Shown: positions 8,710-18,528, counted from the first letter of the stretch. The stretch is DNA of 64,000 nucleotides from Pelagibacteraceae bacterium (GCA_002717485.1 PBDW01000024.1:1-64000), one strand, 5' to 3'. Notes: generated from the sequence alone by a model not told the origin. Made by a program: numbers and translations.

Positions 8710-9930
8710 CTAGTCTAATCCATAAGTTGAGTGCAAAGACCTAACAGCAAGCTCAGTATGCTCCTCCGAAATTAATACGCTAATTTTTATTTCAGAAGTT
8801 GATATTGCAAGTATATTAATATTTTTCTCTCCAAGTGTTTTAAACATTTTTTTTGCCACTCCTGCCTGCGACCTCATACCCATACCTATTGCTGATATTT
8901 TTGAAACTTTATTATCAGTCTTATATGTCTGAAAAATATTATTTTTTTTAATATTTTCTAAAACTTTTTCTGCTTTTATTAATTCTGATTGCGGAAGTGT
9001 AAAGGTAAGATTTGCATTCTTTCCATCTTGAGAAACATTTTGAACAATCATATCAACATTTATATTTGAATCTGCTAATGGTCCAAAAATGCTTGCTGAA
9101 ACTCCTGGTTTATCTGGAATGCCACTTATAGTTACCTTAGCTTCATCCTTGCTAAAGGAAATTCCACTTACTAATTCTTTTTCCATTTTTTTATCCTCAT
9201 TTACCACAAATGTTCCAGGTTTATCAATCTGTGAAGACAAAACCTGTATGATTACATTATGCTTCATAGCAAGTTCTACAGACCGTGTCTGTAAAACTTT
9301 TGCCCCCAAAGAAGACATTTCTAACATTTCTTCATATGTTATAAAATCAATTTTTTTTGCATTTGGTACTATTGATGGATTGGCTGTATAAACACCTTCT
9401 ACATCAGTATATATATCACATTGCGATGCTTTAAAAGAAGCGGCAATGGCTACAGCTGTAGTATCTGATCCCCCTCTTCCTAAAGTTGTTATTCTATTTT
9501 CTTGTGATAATCCTTGAAACCCCGCAACGATTGCAACATCGTATGTAGAAAATGATTTAATAATATTATCGCTAGAAATGCTTTCTATACGAGCCATACC
9601 ATAATCGCTGCTTGTTCTAATTGGTATTTGCCAGGATGTCCAAGTTCTAGCCCTTACACCTCTTGATTTTAATATTAGTGACATTAATCCAATAGAAATT
9701 TGCTCTCCTGTTGAGAGTATTAAGTCATTTTCTGAGTCTGATTGAGAATTAATCTTGCTAACTTGATCAACTAAAGAATTCGTTACTCCTGCCATAGCAG
9801 ATAAAACAACTATCACCTTAGACTTTTTACATTCCTTTTCGACCCTCTTAGAAGCCCTGTTGATATGCTCAATTGTTGCAAGGGATGTCCCTCCAAATTT
9901 CATAACTATAATATTCATTTGCTTATTCAT
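8710..9930 (-). CDS. lysC: aspartate kinase
   Basis: First step of the aspartate-family pathway (lysine, threonine, methionine), 406 aa. The kinase domain begins with VMKFGGTSLA and carries the TDVEGVYTANP motif. Two C-terminal ACT domains (VTISGIPDKPGV and SAIGMGMRSQAGV) predict allosteric feedback control. A second ATG four codons in (MNIIVMKF) is an equally reasonable start. In many alphaproteobacteria lysC is followed by ptsP and prfA; ptsP is absent here. Confidence 0.96.
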   Translation of the reverse strand: MNKQMNIIVMKFGGTSLATIEHINRASKRVEKECKKSKVIVVLSAMAGVTNSLVDQVSKINSQSDSENDLILSTGEQISIGLMSLILKSRGVRARTWTSWQIPIRTSSDYGMARIESISSDNIIKSFSTYDVAIVAGFQGLSQENRITTLGRGGSDTTAVAIAASFKASQCDIYTDVEGVYTANPSIVPNAKKIDFITYEEMLEMSSLGAKVLQTRSVELAMKHNVIIQVLSSQIDKPGTFVVNEDKKMEKELVSGISFSKDEAKVTISGIPDKPGVSASIFGPLADSNINVDMIVQNVSQDGKNANLTFTLPQSELIKAEKVLENIKKNNIFQTYKTDNKVSKISAIGMGMRSQAGVAKKMFKTLGEKNINILAISTSEIKISVLISEEHTELAVRSLHSTYGLD

Positions 9931-10000
9931 ATATTTTATTTAAATTAATAAAGTCATTATTATCATTATATGTATGAAGCAAGTAATAAGAATAGGCAGT

Positions 10001-10729
10001 ATGATTAATAAAAAGCAAGATAAGGAATACCGTAATTTTAATTCAACCGCAGACGAATGGTGGCTTGAAAATGGTAAATTTTCAATTTTGCATAAAATTA
10101 ATCCCCTAAGGATAAGATATATATTAAGACAAATATTTAGAGGCAAAAAAAAATCAAAGGGAAGGACACCACTAAAGGGCCTAAAAATAATTGATGTCGG
10201 CTGTGGTGGAGGTTTGGTTTGTGAGCCATTGGCGAAACTTGGTGCCGATATGTTAGGAGTAGATTTCGTTAAAAAAAATATAGATGTTGCAAAAAAACAT
10301 GCAATTATAGAGGGTTTGAAAATTAAATACATATCATCAGATATTAAAAATCTAAAACTTAAAGGAAAATATGATGTCATAATAATTCTAGAGGTAATAG
10401 AGCACATTACTGATTGGAATAAAATAATACTAGGATTAGATAAGCACCTAAACTCTAAAGGATTATTAATTGTATCCTCAATAAACAGAAACATTATTTC
10501 TAGACTTATGGCAATAATTGTAGCTGAAAATATTTTAAATTGGATTCCAAAGGGGACTCATAAGTACCAAAAACTTGTCAAACCAGAAGAAATAAAAAAG
10601 CTGCTAGAATCTATTAATTATAAAGTTGTTGATATATCAGGAATGATTTACAATCCTATAATAAATGAATGGGCTCTTTCAAAAAATAAAACGAAAATAA
10701 ATTATTTTTGTACTGCAATTAAAAATTAA
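10001..10729 (+). CDS. ubiG: ubiquinone biosynthesis O-methyltransferase
   Basis: SAM-dependent O-methyltransferase catalysing both O-methylation steps of ubiquinone synthesis. The protein shows FNSTADEWWLENGKF near the N-terminus, then the SAM motif DVGCGGGLVCEPLA, both typical of UbiG. The track starts at 9974; the ATG at 10001 has a nearby AGG and fits the usual N-terminus better, giving 242 aa. Its TAA shares bases with the stop of the convergent DUF1178 gene. Confidence 0.93.
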   Translation: MINKKQDKEYRNFNSTADEWWLENGKFSILHKINPLRIRYILRQIFRGKKKSKGRTPLKGLKIIDVGCGGGLVCEPLAKLGADMLGVDFVKKNIDVAKKHAIIEGLKIKYISSDIKNLKLKGKYDVIIILEVIEHITDWNKIILGLDKHLNSKGLLIVSSINRNIISRLMAIIVAENILNWIPKGTHKYQKLVKPEEIKKLLESINYKVVDISGMIYNPIINEWALSKNKTKINYFCTAIKN

Positions 10730-11142
10730 TTTGCTTTTTTGTCAGAAGTCCAGGGAAGTGGTTGAAAATCTATTTCCTCTTCTATCAATTCTTTAGTTTG
10801 CTCTAAATTTGCTTCCCCATATATGGATCTTTCTTCTGATTCTCCATATTTAATCTTTTTAGCTTCTTCGGTAAAACTATTACCCACATACTCAAAATTC
10901 TTTTCTACCATTTTCTTAAATTTTGAAATCTTATTAACTAATGTTTTATTAATAATTTTTTTATTATTTTTTGAATTACTTTTTTTGGAAACATTTGGAG
11001 ACATTAACGATTTAGTAACTATATTATCATCACAAATAGGGCAATTAATAAGCCCCTTGTTGCTTTGCCTTGCATATTCTTTAGAATCCTTAAACCAAGC
11101 TTCAAAAATATGACTGTTAGAACATTTTAAATCAAACAGCAT
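10726..11142 (-). CDS. DUF1178 zinc-ribbon-like protein
   Basis: Small cytosolic protein of the alphaproteobacterial DUF1178 family. The expected N-terminus is MLFDLKCSNSHIFEAWF, so the ATG at 11142 (or the adjacent ATG at 11145) is chosen rather than the track start at 11181. Cys in DLKCS and the pair in NCPICDD look like a metal-binding set. About 138 aa. Function unknown in the family. Convergent with ubiG with a 4-bp TTAA overlap in which both stop codons lie. Confidence 0.85.
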   Translation of the reverse strand: MLFDLKCSNSHIFEAWFKDSKEYARQSNKGLINCPICDDNIVTKSLMSPNVSKKSNSKNNKKIINKTLVNKISKFKKMVEKNFEYVGNSFTEEAKKIKYGESEERSIYGEANLEQTKELIEEEIDFQPLPWTSDKKAN

Positions 11143-11184
11143 CATTATAGTAATATAATGTTTTATATATAATTTTTTCAATAG

Positions 11185-11631
11185 TCATTCTTTAATTTCT
11201 TTAGATAATGTAATTACAATAATCAAGGTTCCACCTTGAGTTTTGCTTGATATGTAAGTTTTTTCTGAATAAACTATCCCTTGTACCGGTTTTGCTGCAT
11301 AAATTAAGTACCTCTTTTGATCCACTAAATCATAAACTTTATAATTTTTCTTTCCTGAAATTACTATTTCCAATGTATCAGATTTGGATTTTAATTTATT
11401 GACAATAATATCTTTTTTAACAAACTCTGATCTGATACTCATTTCGTATTTATTTTTGTTATATTTTTTTTCTGAAAATTCTTTAAAGAGTTCTTTACTT
11501 TTTGGAATTTCTTTTATTTTCTCAATAAAGGTATATCGGATATTTTCAAGAAAATTAATTTTATCTACAGTTGAATTGTCATCTGAAAAATAATTTTTAA
11601 AATGATCTTCTATTTCTCTAATATAATCCAT
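11185..11631 (-). CDS. uncharacterised protein downstream of argJ
   Basis: I do not recognise this protein. The track start at 11655 overlaps argJ by 20 bp; the ATG at 11631 begins 4 bp after the argJ stop and gives 148 aa. It is charged, Lys-rich and soluble-looking. A helical N-terminal half (MDYIREIEDHFKNYF) is followed by a strand-rich C-terminal half (TLEIVISGKKNYKVYDL, GGTLIIVITL), which could be a small beta-barrel or cupin-like fold. There is no signal peptide and no clear catalytic motif. Tight spacing suggests cotranscription with argJ. Confidence 0.6.
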   Translation of the reverse strand: MDYIREIEDHFKNYFSDDNSTVDKINFLENIRYTFIEKIKEIPKSKELFKEFSEKKYNKNKYEMSIRSEFVKKDIIVNKLKSKSDTLEIVISGKKNYKVYDLVDQKRYLIYAAKPVQGIVYSEKTYISSKTQGGTLIIVITLSKEIKE

Positions 11632-11635
11632 AAGG

Positions 11636-12858
11636 TTATGACCTATAATCTGCATTTATATCTATATATTTTTTTGTTAAATCAGTAGTCCAAATTTTTT
11701 TGGAAATTTTACCCACTCCTAAATCAACAGAAATTTCGATCTTATTTTTTCTCATATATAGTTTAACTTTTTTTTCATTATAATTCTTAACAACGCAACC
11801 ATTTTTGCAAATCTCAAATTTACCAAATTTTATTTTTAATTTATCAGCGCTTATTTTTTCTCCACTTTTTCCGATTGCTGCCACAACTCTCCCCCAGTTT
11901 GGATCTTCGCCGGCAATAGCTGTCTTTACAAGTGGGGAATTACCAATTGCAAAAGCAATATTTTTTGCCTGTAATATGTTTTTTGCAGATCTTATATTGA
12001 TAGTAACAAATTTGGATATCCCTTCACCATCCATAACAATTTGTTTGCACAGATCTTCCATAATTAATCTTATGTTATGCTTTATTCGTTTATAATTTAT
12101 ATGATTTTTTGTTATTGTTTTATTATTTTGATTATTATCAAGTGAAAACAATAAAACACTATCATTAGTTGAAGTTTCGCCGTCTACTGTTATTGAATTG
12201 AATGTATCTTCAGCTGATTCGGATATAATCTCGTCCAGTGCATTTTTTTTAACTTTTGCATCTATAAATATATAAGCTAACATCGTTGCCATATTCGGCT
12301 TAATCATTCCTGAACCCTTAGCAATTCCACAAATATCGATAATTCTATTATTTAACTTTATTCGTCTTTTAGCAATTTTTGGAAAGGTATCAGTTGTCAT
12401 TATTGCTCTTGCGGCATTTATAAACAATTTTTCTTTTTTATCATTCAATCTTTCAACTTCGTTGTTTATCTTCGAATATTTTAGATACTCGCCAATCACT
12501 CCAGTTGAAGAAAAATAAATTTCTTTAGCCTTACATTCAAATTTTTTGCCGCACAACTAACTACTTTTGCTACGCTTTTATCACCTTTTGCTCCTGTATA
12601 AGCATTTGCTACCCCAGAATTAACTATAAGGACTTTACATTTTCCATAGTTTAATATCTTTCGGCACCATTTAACGGGAGCAGCTGGAATAGAAGATTTT
12701 GTTAATACACCGCTTACGGTTGCTAAATTCTTGAATAAGACAATCAGCAAATCATCATTTCTCTTTTTAAAGCCAACGTTACTGGTATAGATATTAATCC
12801 CCTTAATTTTTACTATTTTAAGGGTGTTATTTGGAGAAAAAGGTGATTTACTAATCAT
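11636..12858 (-). pseudogene. argJ: argJ, bifunctional ornithine acetyltransferase/N-acetylglutamate synthase, frameshifted
   Basis: Two overlapping frames together make one ArgJ of normal length (about 407 aa). The N-terminal frame runs from the ATG at 12858 through SGVLTKSSIPAAPVKWC. The C-terminal frame continues with SSTGVIGEY, the autocleavage site PNMATML (Thr nucleophile), DPNWGRVVAAIG and a normal end. The frames differ by -1 and join smoothly at an A6 run: one extra A would give ...CAAKKFECKAKEIYFSSTGVIGE, aligning with the family including its conserved Cys. So this is either a recent one-base deletion, a homopolymer error, or a gene rescued by slippage. Role: arginine biosynthesis by the cyclic acetyl route. 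Confidence 0.9.
12542..12547 (-). other. A6 tract at the argJ frame break (candidate slippery site)
   Basis: On the coding (minus) strand the upstream frame reads GCA AAA AAT TTG. The heptamer A-AAA-AAT fits the X-XXY-YYZ pattern for -1 slippage, and after slippage the downstream argJ frame is read. An A7 run would restore a continuous gene. I see no convincing stimulatory Shine-Dalgarno or stem-loop, so indel or transcriptional slippage are as likely as programmed frameshifting. Confidence 0.5.
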
Positions 12859-12966
12859 ATTTTAATTTTATACTATCATTATATTTTATTAAATAATAAA
12901 CAAGAAATTGTTTATGGTATTGATAATTCCATTATGTTAATTAAATAAAGCTCATAATATCATAAA

Positions 12967-15570
12967 ATGTCAGCATTATTTAAAAAAATATTCGGATCTA
13001 CTAGTTCAAGGAAAATTAAATCTTTGGAAAAGACAGTTTATACGATTAATCAATTCGAGAAAGAACTTGTTTCAATATCTAATGAAGATCTGGCAAAAAA
13101 AACTTTAGATTTTAAAGATCGGATAAATCAAAAAAAAGAAAATATAGAAAATATACTTCCTGAGGCATTTTCAGTAGTTCGAGAAACCTCAAAAAGAACT
13201 TTAGGCATGAGACATTTCGATGTCCAATTAATGGGAGGAATTATTTTACATGAAGGCAAGATAGCTGAAATGAAAACAGGTGAAGGTAAAACATTAGTTG
13301 CAACACTTGCTGCATACTTAAATGCCCTGAAGGGTAATGGAGTGCATATAGTCACAGTAAATGACTACCTTGCAAAAAGAGATGCTGAATGGATGGGTAA
13401 AATATTTAAATTTCTTGGATTAACAGTGGGTTATGTAATATCTTCAACTGAATCTGAGAATCGAAAAAAAGCATATGCTGCTGACATTACTTATACTACA
13501 AATAATGATCTTGTTTTTGATTATCTAAGAGATAATTTAAAAACTAGTTTAGATGAAATATTTATAAAAGAATTAGACTTTGCAATAGTTGATGAGGTTG
13601 ATAATATATTTATTGACGAGGCTAGAACTCCATTAGCTATTTCAAGTATGTCAGAACAGTCAACAGACTTGTATCCTAAAATAAATAGACTTATTAATTT
13701 TCTTGATAATATTCATTTTGATAAGGATGAAGAAAAAAGAACAATACTTTTAAATAATACTGGCATAGACAAGGTCGAAGAATTACTAAAAAATGAGAAA
13801 TTGCTAACCAAAGGAACTCTTCATGATATTGAAAATACAGCTTTAAATCACCACATCACTCAAGCACTAAGGGCAAAACATTTGTTTCAGAAAGACAAGG
13901 AATATGTTGTAAAAGATGGTCAAATTATTATTGTTGATGAACTTTCAGGAAGGATGATGACTGGAAGAAGATATGGAGACGGTCTCCACCAGGCAATTGA
14001 AGCTAAAGAAAATTTAGTTGTTCAAAAAGAAAGTCAAACAATAGCTTCTACAACTTATCAAAATTTCTTTAGAAATTACAATAAACTTTCAGGTATGACT
14101 GGAACAGCAGTAACTGAAAAAGAAGAATTTGAAAAAATTTATAACCTTGAAGTATTTGAGGTTCCTACCAATTTAAAATTAATAAGAGTGGATCATGATG
14201 ATGAAATATATAGAACAAGAAAAGAAAAAATGAATAATGTGGTATCGCTTGTTAAAAAGAACCACGATAAGTTACAACCAACTCTTATAGGTACAACATC
14301 AGTTGAAAACTCAGAATTTATCTCACATGAATTAAAAAGAAATAATATCAAACACAATGTTTTAAATGCAAAAGTTCATGATAAAGAAGCAGAAATTATA
14401 GCCCAGGCAGGCAAACCTGGCGCGGTAACAATATCAACAAATATGGCGGGAAGAGGAACAGATATTCAATTAGGTGGAAATCTTCAATTGATGATTGATG
14501 ATTGTATCAATAATAAAAATAACGAAACAGAAATTCAAAATATAAAAGATCAGCAAAAAAAAGACAAAGAAATCGTTAAAAAAGCTGGTGGACTTTTTAT
14601 ACTTGGAACTGAAAGACACGAAAGCAGAAGGGTAGATAATCAGTTAAGAGGAAGATCAGGGCGGCAGGGAGATGAGGGGGAATCAAAATTTTTTCTTTCC
14701 TTAGAAGATGATTTAATGAGAATTTTTGGGTCAGAAAAATTGGACGGAATATTAAGTACTCTTGGTGTAAAAACTGATGAACCAATACAACATAACTTAA
14801 TTACTAAGGCCCTTGAAAGAGCGCAACGTAAAGTTGAATCTCACAACTTTGATATGAGAAGGCAGATTCTTAAATTTGATGATATTTTAAACGAGCAACG
14901 AAAAATAATTTATAGCAATAGAAAAGAAATATTAGCCAATGACGATCATTCATTAACAATTAGTGATATGGTTGGGGAAATTGTTGATGATATTGTCTTA
15001 GAGTTTATGCCAGCAGATTCCTATATAGATAAATGGGATCATGAAGGAATGTTAAAAAAATGCCAATACATATTTGATATTGATCTTCCAATACAAAATT
15101 GGATGAATGAAGAAGGCATAGCAAATGAAGAAATAAAATTAAGAATATTAGATCAGGTTAATCAAAAATATAATGAAAAAAAGAATCTGTATAGTAACGA
15201 GATGATGAAAATTGCTGAAAAAAGAATTATGCTTGGACAAATTGATATGGACTGGCGCGATCATCTTCAAGCTATGGATAACTTAAAATCATCAGTAGGA
15301 TTAAGAGCAATAGGAGGGAAAGATCCATTTAATGAATATAAACAAGAATCTTTTAATTATTTTGATGAGATGCTGTCAAACCAAAATGAAAAAGTTATAA
15401 GAACTTTATTCCGAATTGAAATAATATCACATAATCGAGATGAAAAGCAAAGAATAGTAAATGAAAGTGTAACGCAAGCAAAAAAAGATTCTCTCTATAA
15501 AAAAATTCCTAGAAACGCCCAATGTCCATGCGGTTCTGGGAAAAAATATAAGCACTGTCACGGAAAATAG
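12967..15570 (+). CDS. secA: preprotein translocase ATPase SecA
   Basis: Motor ATPase of the Sec export pathway, 867 aa. Walker A MKTGEGKTLVATLAAYL, the DEVDN motif, the pre-protein crosslinking region, NMAGRGTDIQLGG, and QLRGRSGRQGD (motif VI) are all present. The C-terminus carries the zinc/SecB-binding SEC-C motif (CPCGSGKKYKHCHG). Divergent from argJ with about 108 bp of AT-rich promoter space, convergent with accA with an 8-bp gap. Confidence 0.98.
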   Translation: MSALFKKIFGSTSSRKIKSLEKTVYTINQFEKELVSISNEDLAKKTLDFKDRINQKKENIENILPEAFSVVRETSKRTLGMRHFDVQLMGGIILHEGKIAEMKTGEGKTLVATLAAYLNALKGNGVHIVTVNDYLAKRDAEWMGKIFKFLGLTVGYVISSTESENRKKAYAADITYTTNNDLVFDYLRDNLKTSLDEIFIKELDFAIVDEVDNIFIDEARTPLAISSMSEQSTDLYPKINRLINFLDNIHFDKDEEKRTILLNNTGIDKVEELLKNEKLLTKGTLHDIENTALNHHITQALRAKHLFQKDKEYVVKDGQIIIVDELSGRMMTGRRYGDGLHQAIEAKENLVVQKESQTIASTTYQNFFRNYNKLSGMTGTAVTEKEEFEKIYNLEVFEVPTNLKLIRVDHDDEIYRTRKEKMNNVVSLVKKNHDKLQPTLIGTTSVENSEFISHELKRNNIKHNVLNAKVHDKEAEIIAQAGKPGAVTISTNMAGRGTDIQLGGNLQLMIDDCINNKNNETEIQNIKDQQKKDKEIVKKAGGLFILGTERHESRRVDNQLRGRSGRQGDEGESKFFLSLEDDLMRIFGSEKLDGILSTLGVKTDEPIQHNLITKALERAQRKVESHNFDMRRQILKFDDILNEQRKIIYSNRKEILANDDHSLTISDMVGEIVDDIVLEFMPADSYIDKWDHEGMLKKCQYIFDIDLPIQNWMNEEGIANEEIKLRILDQVNQKYNEKKNLYSNEMMKIAEKRIMLGQIDMDWRDHLQAMDNLKSSVGLRAIGGKDPFNEYKQESFNYFDEMLSNQNEKVIRTLFRIEIISHNRDEKQRIVNESVTQAKKDSLYKKIPRNAQCPCGSGKKYKHCHGK

Positions 15571-15578
15571 AATTTAAT

Positions 15579-16502
15579 TTATAGTGTCATATTAATAAAT
15601 TTTTTATTTCTTTCCTCTATAAGATCTTTTTTATTTTTTTGTAATAAACTACTTAAATTTTTTTCAATAAAAGAGCCGACTTGAGAAATAGTTTCGTCAA
15701 TATTTCTATGAGCTCCGCCATATTTTTCTGGAATTATTTCATCAATAACTGCAAATTTTTTACAATTTTCAGCTGTAAGATTTAATGCTTCCGCAGCATT
15801 TTGAACATAATTTATATCATTCCATAATATAGAAGCACATCCTTCAGGCGAAATGACAGAATAAATAGAATTTTCTAACATTAAAACTCTATCTGCAGTT
15901 GCTAAAGCTATAGCTCCACCCGATCCTCCTTCGCCAATAATTATTGATACTATTGGTACTGCCGTTTTAAGACTTGCTGAAATTGAACTTGCAATCGCTT
16001 CGGCCTGACCACGTTCTTCAGCATCCTTGCCAGGATAAGCTCCTGCAGTATCAACAAAGATTATTAAAGGTAAATTAAATTTTGATGCTAAGTTAAATAA
16101 CCTTTGTACCTTTCTATAACCTTCAGGCCTAGCCATTCCAAAATTATGTTTAATCCTTGTCTCCATTGAATTACCTTTTTCAGTACCAATAACAATAACG
16201 GAATTATCTCTAAAATTTGCCAAACCTGAAATTATTGCCGGATCATCTGCAAATTTTTTGTCACCTTTAAGTTGAACAAAATTTGAAAATAATTTTTTTA
16301 TATAATCAGTTGCATGTGGTCTTTCGGGATGTCTTGCAATTTGTACTTTTTGCCAAGAACTTAGATTTGAATAAATTTCTTTTAGCTTTAAGTCTCCCTC
16401 AGATTCTAAATTTCTTTTTTCATCTTCCTTTAAATCTTCATTTCTGATTCTTTTTTCTATATCAGAAAGTGATTTTTCAAAATCTAAATAATAGCTAGTC
16501 AA
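15579..16502 (-). CDS. accA: acetyl-CoA carboxylase carboxyltransferase subunit alpha
   Basis: Alpha subunit of the carboxyltransferase that, with AccD, makes malonyl-CoA for fatty acid synthesis. 307 aa, slightly short of the usual 315-320. The conserved start region YLDFEKSLSDIEKRI is present; the initiation codon is TTG at 16502 because no in-frame ATG exists before the conserved region. Core motifs VQIARHPERPHATDYI and GEGGSGGAIAL are intact. Starts 4 bp after the stop of the unknown secreted protein gene, so probably cotranscribed with it. Confidence 0.95.
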   Translation of the reverse strand: MTSYYLDFEKSLSDIEKRIRNEDLKEDEKRNLESEGDLKLKEIYSNLSSWQKVQIARHPERPHATDYIKKLFSNFVQLKGDKKFADDPAIISGLANFRDNSVIVIGTEKGNSMETRIKHNFGMARPEGYRKVQRLFNLASKFNLPLIIFVDTAGAYPGKDAEERGQAEAIASSISASLKTAVPIVSIIIGEGGSGGAIALATADRVLMLENSIYSVISPEGCASILWNDINYVQNAAEALNLTAENCKKFAVIDEIIPEKYGGAHRNIDETISQVGSFIEKNLSSLLQKNKKDLIEERNKKFINMTL

Positions 16503-16506
16503 ATTT

Positions 16507-18276
16507 TTACCCGATATCTTCTAAAATTTCCATTGTTAGGTCTTGAATGATTTCATCTCTATCAATTCTTCTTAAACTGTTAAAAATTAATGTAATATGG
16601 TAGGGATGAATTTTTGACCATTTATAGCCGTCTAAAGAAACAGCTATATTTAAAAATAATTCTCCTATATTTTTCTTTTCTGAAGATTCATTTATAAGTT
16701 TGATTGCGTAAATCGAAGGAATGTTTCTATCATCATTTATTTTAACTGAGGTTAGCTCCCATAAATATCTAGGTATATTAAAGCCTATTTCTTCTAAAGT
16801 GGTTAAATATAATTCAATATTATTTATATCGCTTTCAGTAATTTCTAAACTTTCAAGCAAATTTTTAAAAAGACTTTCATCAATTTCGTAGTTTTGTTCT
16901 TTTAAATTAATAAGAAAAAGTAACTTTAAATATTCATTATTTATTTTTATATTCTCTTTTTTTATGTTTGAATCTGCTAACTTAAGCCATTCTTTTGCAT
17001 CTTTAATATTATTGCTATAGAGGTGAGCCATAGAAGTACCTATTGAAAATTCAATTAATTCAGATGTTGGCTCTATTGTATCGAGGAGATCCATGGACAA
17101 ATCGTATGCAAGTTGAGAATGGTCCAACGAAGACGAATAATTCCAAAAATTACTTAAAGCTTGCAATCTCGATATTGGCAATATTTGAATTCTTGAAGAC
17201 TGAAACAGCAATGCCATAGCCATCTGATGATTATTTTTATAATTTTCTTCAATTGTAATCATAGGATTTTTCAGCTCATCGCTTGAAAAATCAACACTCT
17301 GATAAATCGCCGCGACACTTTCGCTATTTAAAGAATTAAATTTATATGCTTTTTCAGCAGCTGCTATACGTATATCAATATCAGTACTAGGGCTAATTGC
17401 TATAGCTTTTAATAGTTGAGGGGAATTTAAATCTACAAAATCAATTGAAAATGGCAAATCTGCTGATCTCATCATAGCGCTATAAAGTTGTATAGATTCC
17501 TTATCATAGTTGTAATTTTTTATACTTTCTAGGTTATTATTAACTCCAGTTAATTTATTATATAGGGTCTGGAAATAATCATCTTTACTATCTTCTAGTA
17601 AAAGTGAATTATAGAAATCAGCTTCTTCTATATTATTATTTAAATATGAGCAAAATATTTTAATTTTTAAAATATATGAGTCAGAAATAAATTTGCTTTC
17701 GTTATTAAAAATATCACATACAGAAACTAAATTGTAATCAGTAAGATTTTTTTCTATCTTAATTAAATCATATATCTCTTTATTATCTTCATAAGTTTCG
17801 ATACTTTCTATTACAGTTATTGCAGACTCGATATCGCCTAGTTTTTTTAAAGTTGTAATTCTATATTTATCAAATTCTTGTTGTGGGATCCCATCAGGCG
17901 GTACTGAACCATAAACTAAAAAATTAACTAAACTTTCTCTTATTGATTTAGATGAAACTTGCTCTATTTTATTAAAAAGAAAAATTAGATCTTTTTTATT
18001 TGAATTTTTCCAAACTTCAGAGAATTTTTTTACCTCTGTAGTGCTAATATTTGAAATATCCTCTAGTGTATTTTCATTTTCTTTAGAAACCTCAGTAAAT
18101 ATTTCTATATTACTATTTTCTTCTTCAATTATAACTTCTTCATTTATTACCTGAGAATCATTATCCCCGATATTTGGATTTTTTTCAGTTAGATCAATAA
18201 CTCTAACTTCTGCAAATGCAATTTCGCTCATAATAAAAAATGAATATGCAAAAAATATTAAAAATAATTTAAACAT
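16507..18276 (-). CDS. uncharacterised secreted or periplasmic helical-repeat protein
   Basis: I do not recognise a named family. The track start (18297) is a TTG; the ATG at 18276 gives 589 aa with a clean signal peptide (FKLFLIFFAYSFF...IAFA^EV). The mature part begins with an acidic low-complexity region. It then becomes a long run of alpha-helical segments with Leu/Ala/Tyr spacing suggestive of TPR- or SEL1-like repeats, for example around LSNFWNYSSSLDHSQLAYDL and MAHLYSNNIKDAKEWLKLAD. It lies between accA and aroK and starts 4 bp after a 44-aa membrane ORF. A periplasmic scaffold is the likeliest type; function unknown. Confidence 0.75.
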   Translation of the reverse strand: MFKLFLIFFAYSFFIMSEIAFAEVRVIDLTEKNPNIGDNDSQVINEEVIIEEENSNIEIFTEVSKENENTLEDISNISTTEVKKFSEVWKNSNKKDLIFLFNKIEQVSSKSIRESLVNFLVYGSVPPDGIPQQEFDKYRITTLKKLGDIESAITVIESIETYEDNKEIYDLIKIEKNLTDYNLVSVCDIFNNESKFISDSYILKIKIFCSYLNNNIEEADFYNSLLLEDSKDDYFQTLYNKLTGVNNNLESIKNYNYDKESIQLYSAMMRSADLPFSIDFVDLNSPQLLKAIAISPSTDIDIRIAAAEKAYKFNSLNSESVAAIYQSVDFSSDELKNPMITIEENYKNNHQMAMALLFQSSRIQILPISRLQALSNFWNYSSSLDHSQLAYDLSMDLLDTIEPTSELIEFSIGTSMAHLYSNNIKDAKEWLKLADSNIKKENIKINNEYLKLLFLINLKEQNYEIDESLFKNLLESLEITESDINNIELYLTTLEEIGFNIPRYLWELTSVKINDDRNIPSIYAIKLINESSEKKNIGELFLNIAVSLDGYKWSKIHPYHITLIFNSLRRIDRDEIIQDLTMEILEDIG

Positions 18277-18280
18277 CAAA

Positions 18281-18415
18281 CTAACTATCCAATTCAATCA
18301 CAATTTTCTCCTCTACAGTTTGTTTTGGAGATTTAATCGTAACGAAGAAATTTCCTATTATAAATAATAGCAATATTGCTACCAATAAAAGAGTAAGCAT
18401 TGTTGAAGTATTCAT
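18281..18415 (-). CDS. single-pass small membrane protein, 44 aa
   Basis: Missed by the ORF cutoff. ATG at 18415, TAG at 18281-18283. The product has one strongly hydrophobic helix (MLTLLLVAILLLFIIGNFF) followed by a short charged tail (SPKQTVEEKIVIELD). It ends 4 bp before the ATG of the secreted helical-repeat protein, so the two are probably cotranslated. An N-in single-pass protein with a short periplasmic or cytoplasmic tail is the visible feature; its role is unknown. Confidence 0.55.
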   Translation of the reverse strand: MNTSTMLTLLLVAILLLFIIGNFFVTIKSPKQTVEEKIVIELDS

Positions 18416-18528
18416 ATCTAACAAATATAATTAAAATAAGGCAATTTATAGATATAGATTAATTATTTTATCAATTCTAGATATTTTGTGTTATTTTATG
18501 ACTTAATTAGAAATTAAAATTTATAAAT

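Noticed and set aside
9931-10000. Lysine riboswitch upstream of lysC
   Set aside because: The space between lysC and ubiG is under 100 bp, and no extended structured leader is visible.
9940-10494. 184-aa minus-strand ORF opposite ubiG
   Set aside because: Shadow of ubiG; hydrophobic composition arises from the antisense frame and it has no independent family features or spacing.
12496-12858. Stand-alone 120-aa protein
   Set aside because: It is the N-terminal half of argJ; its last residues after the A6 tract are out-of-frame.
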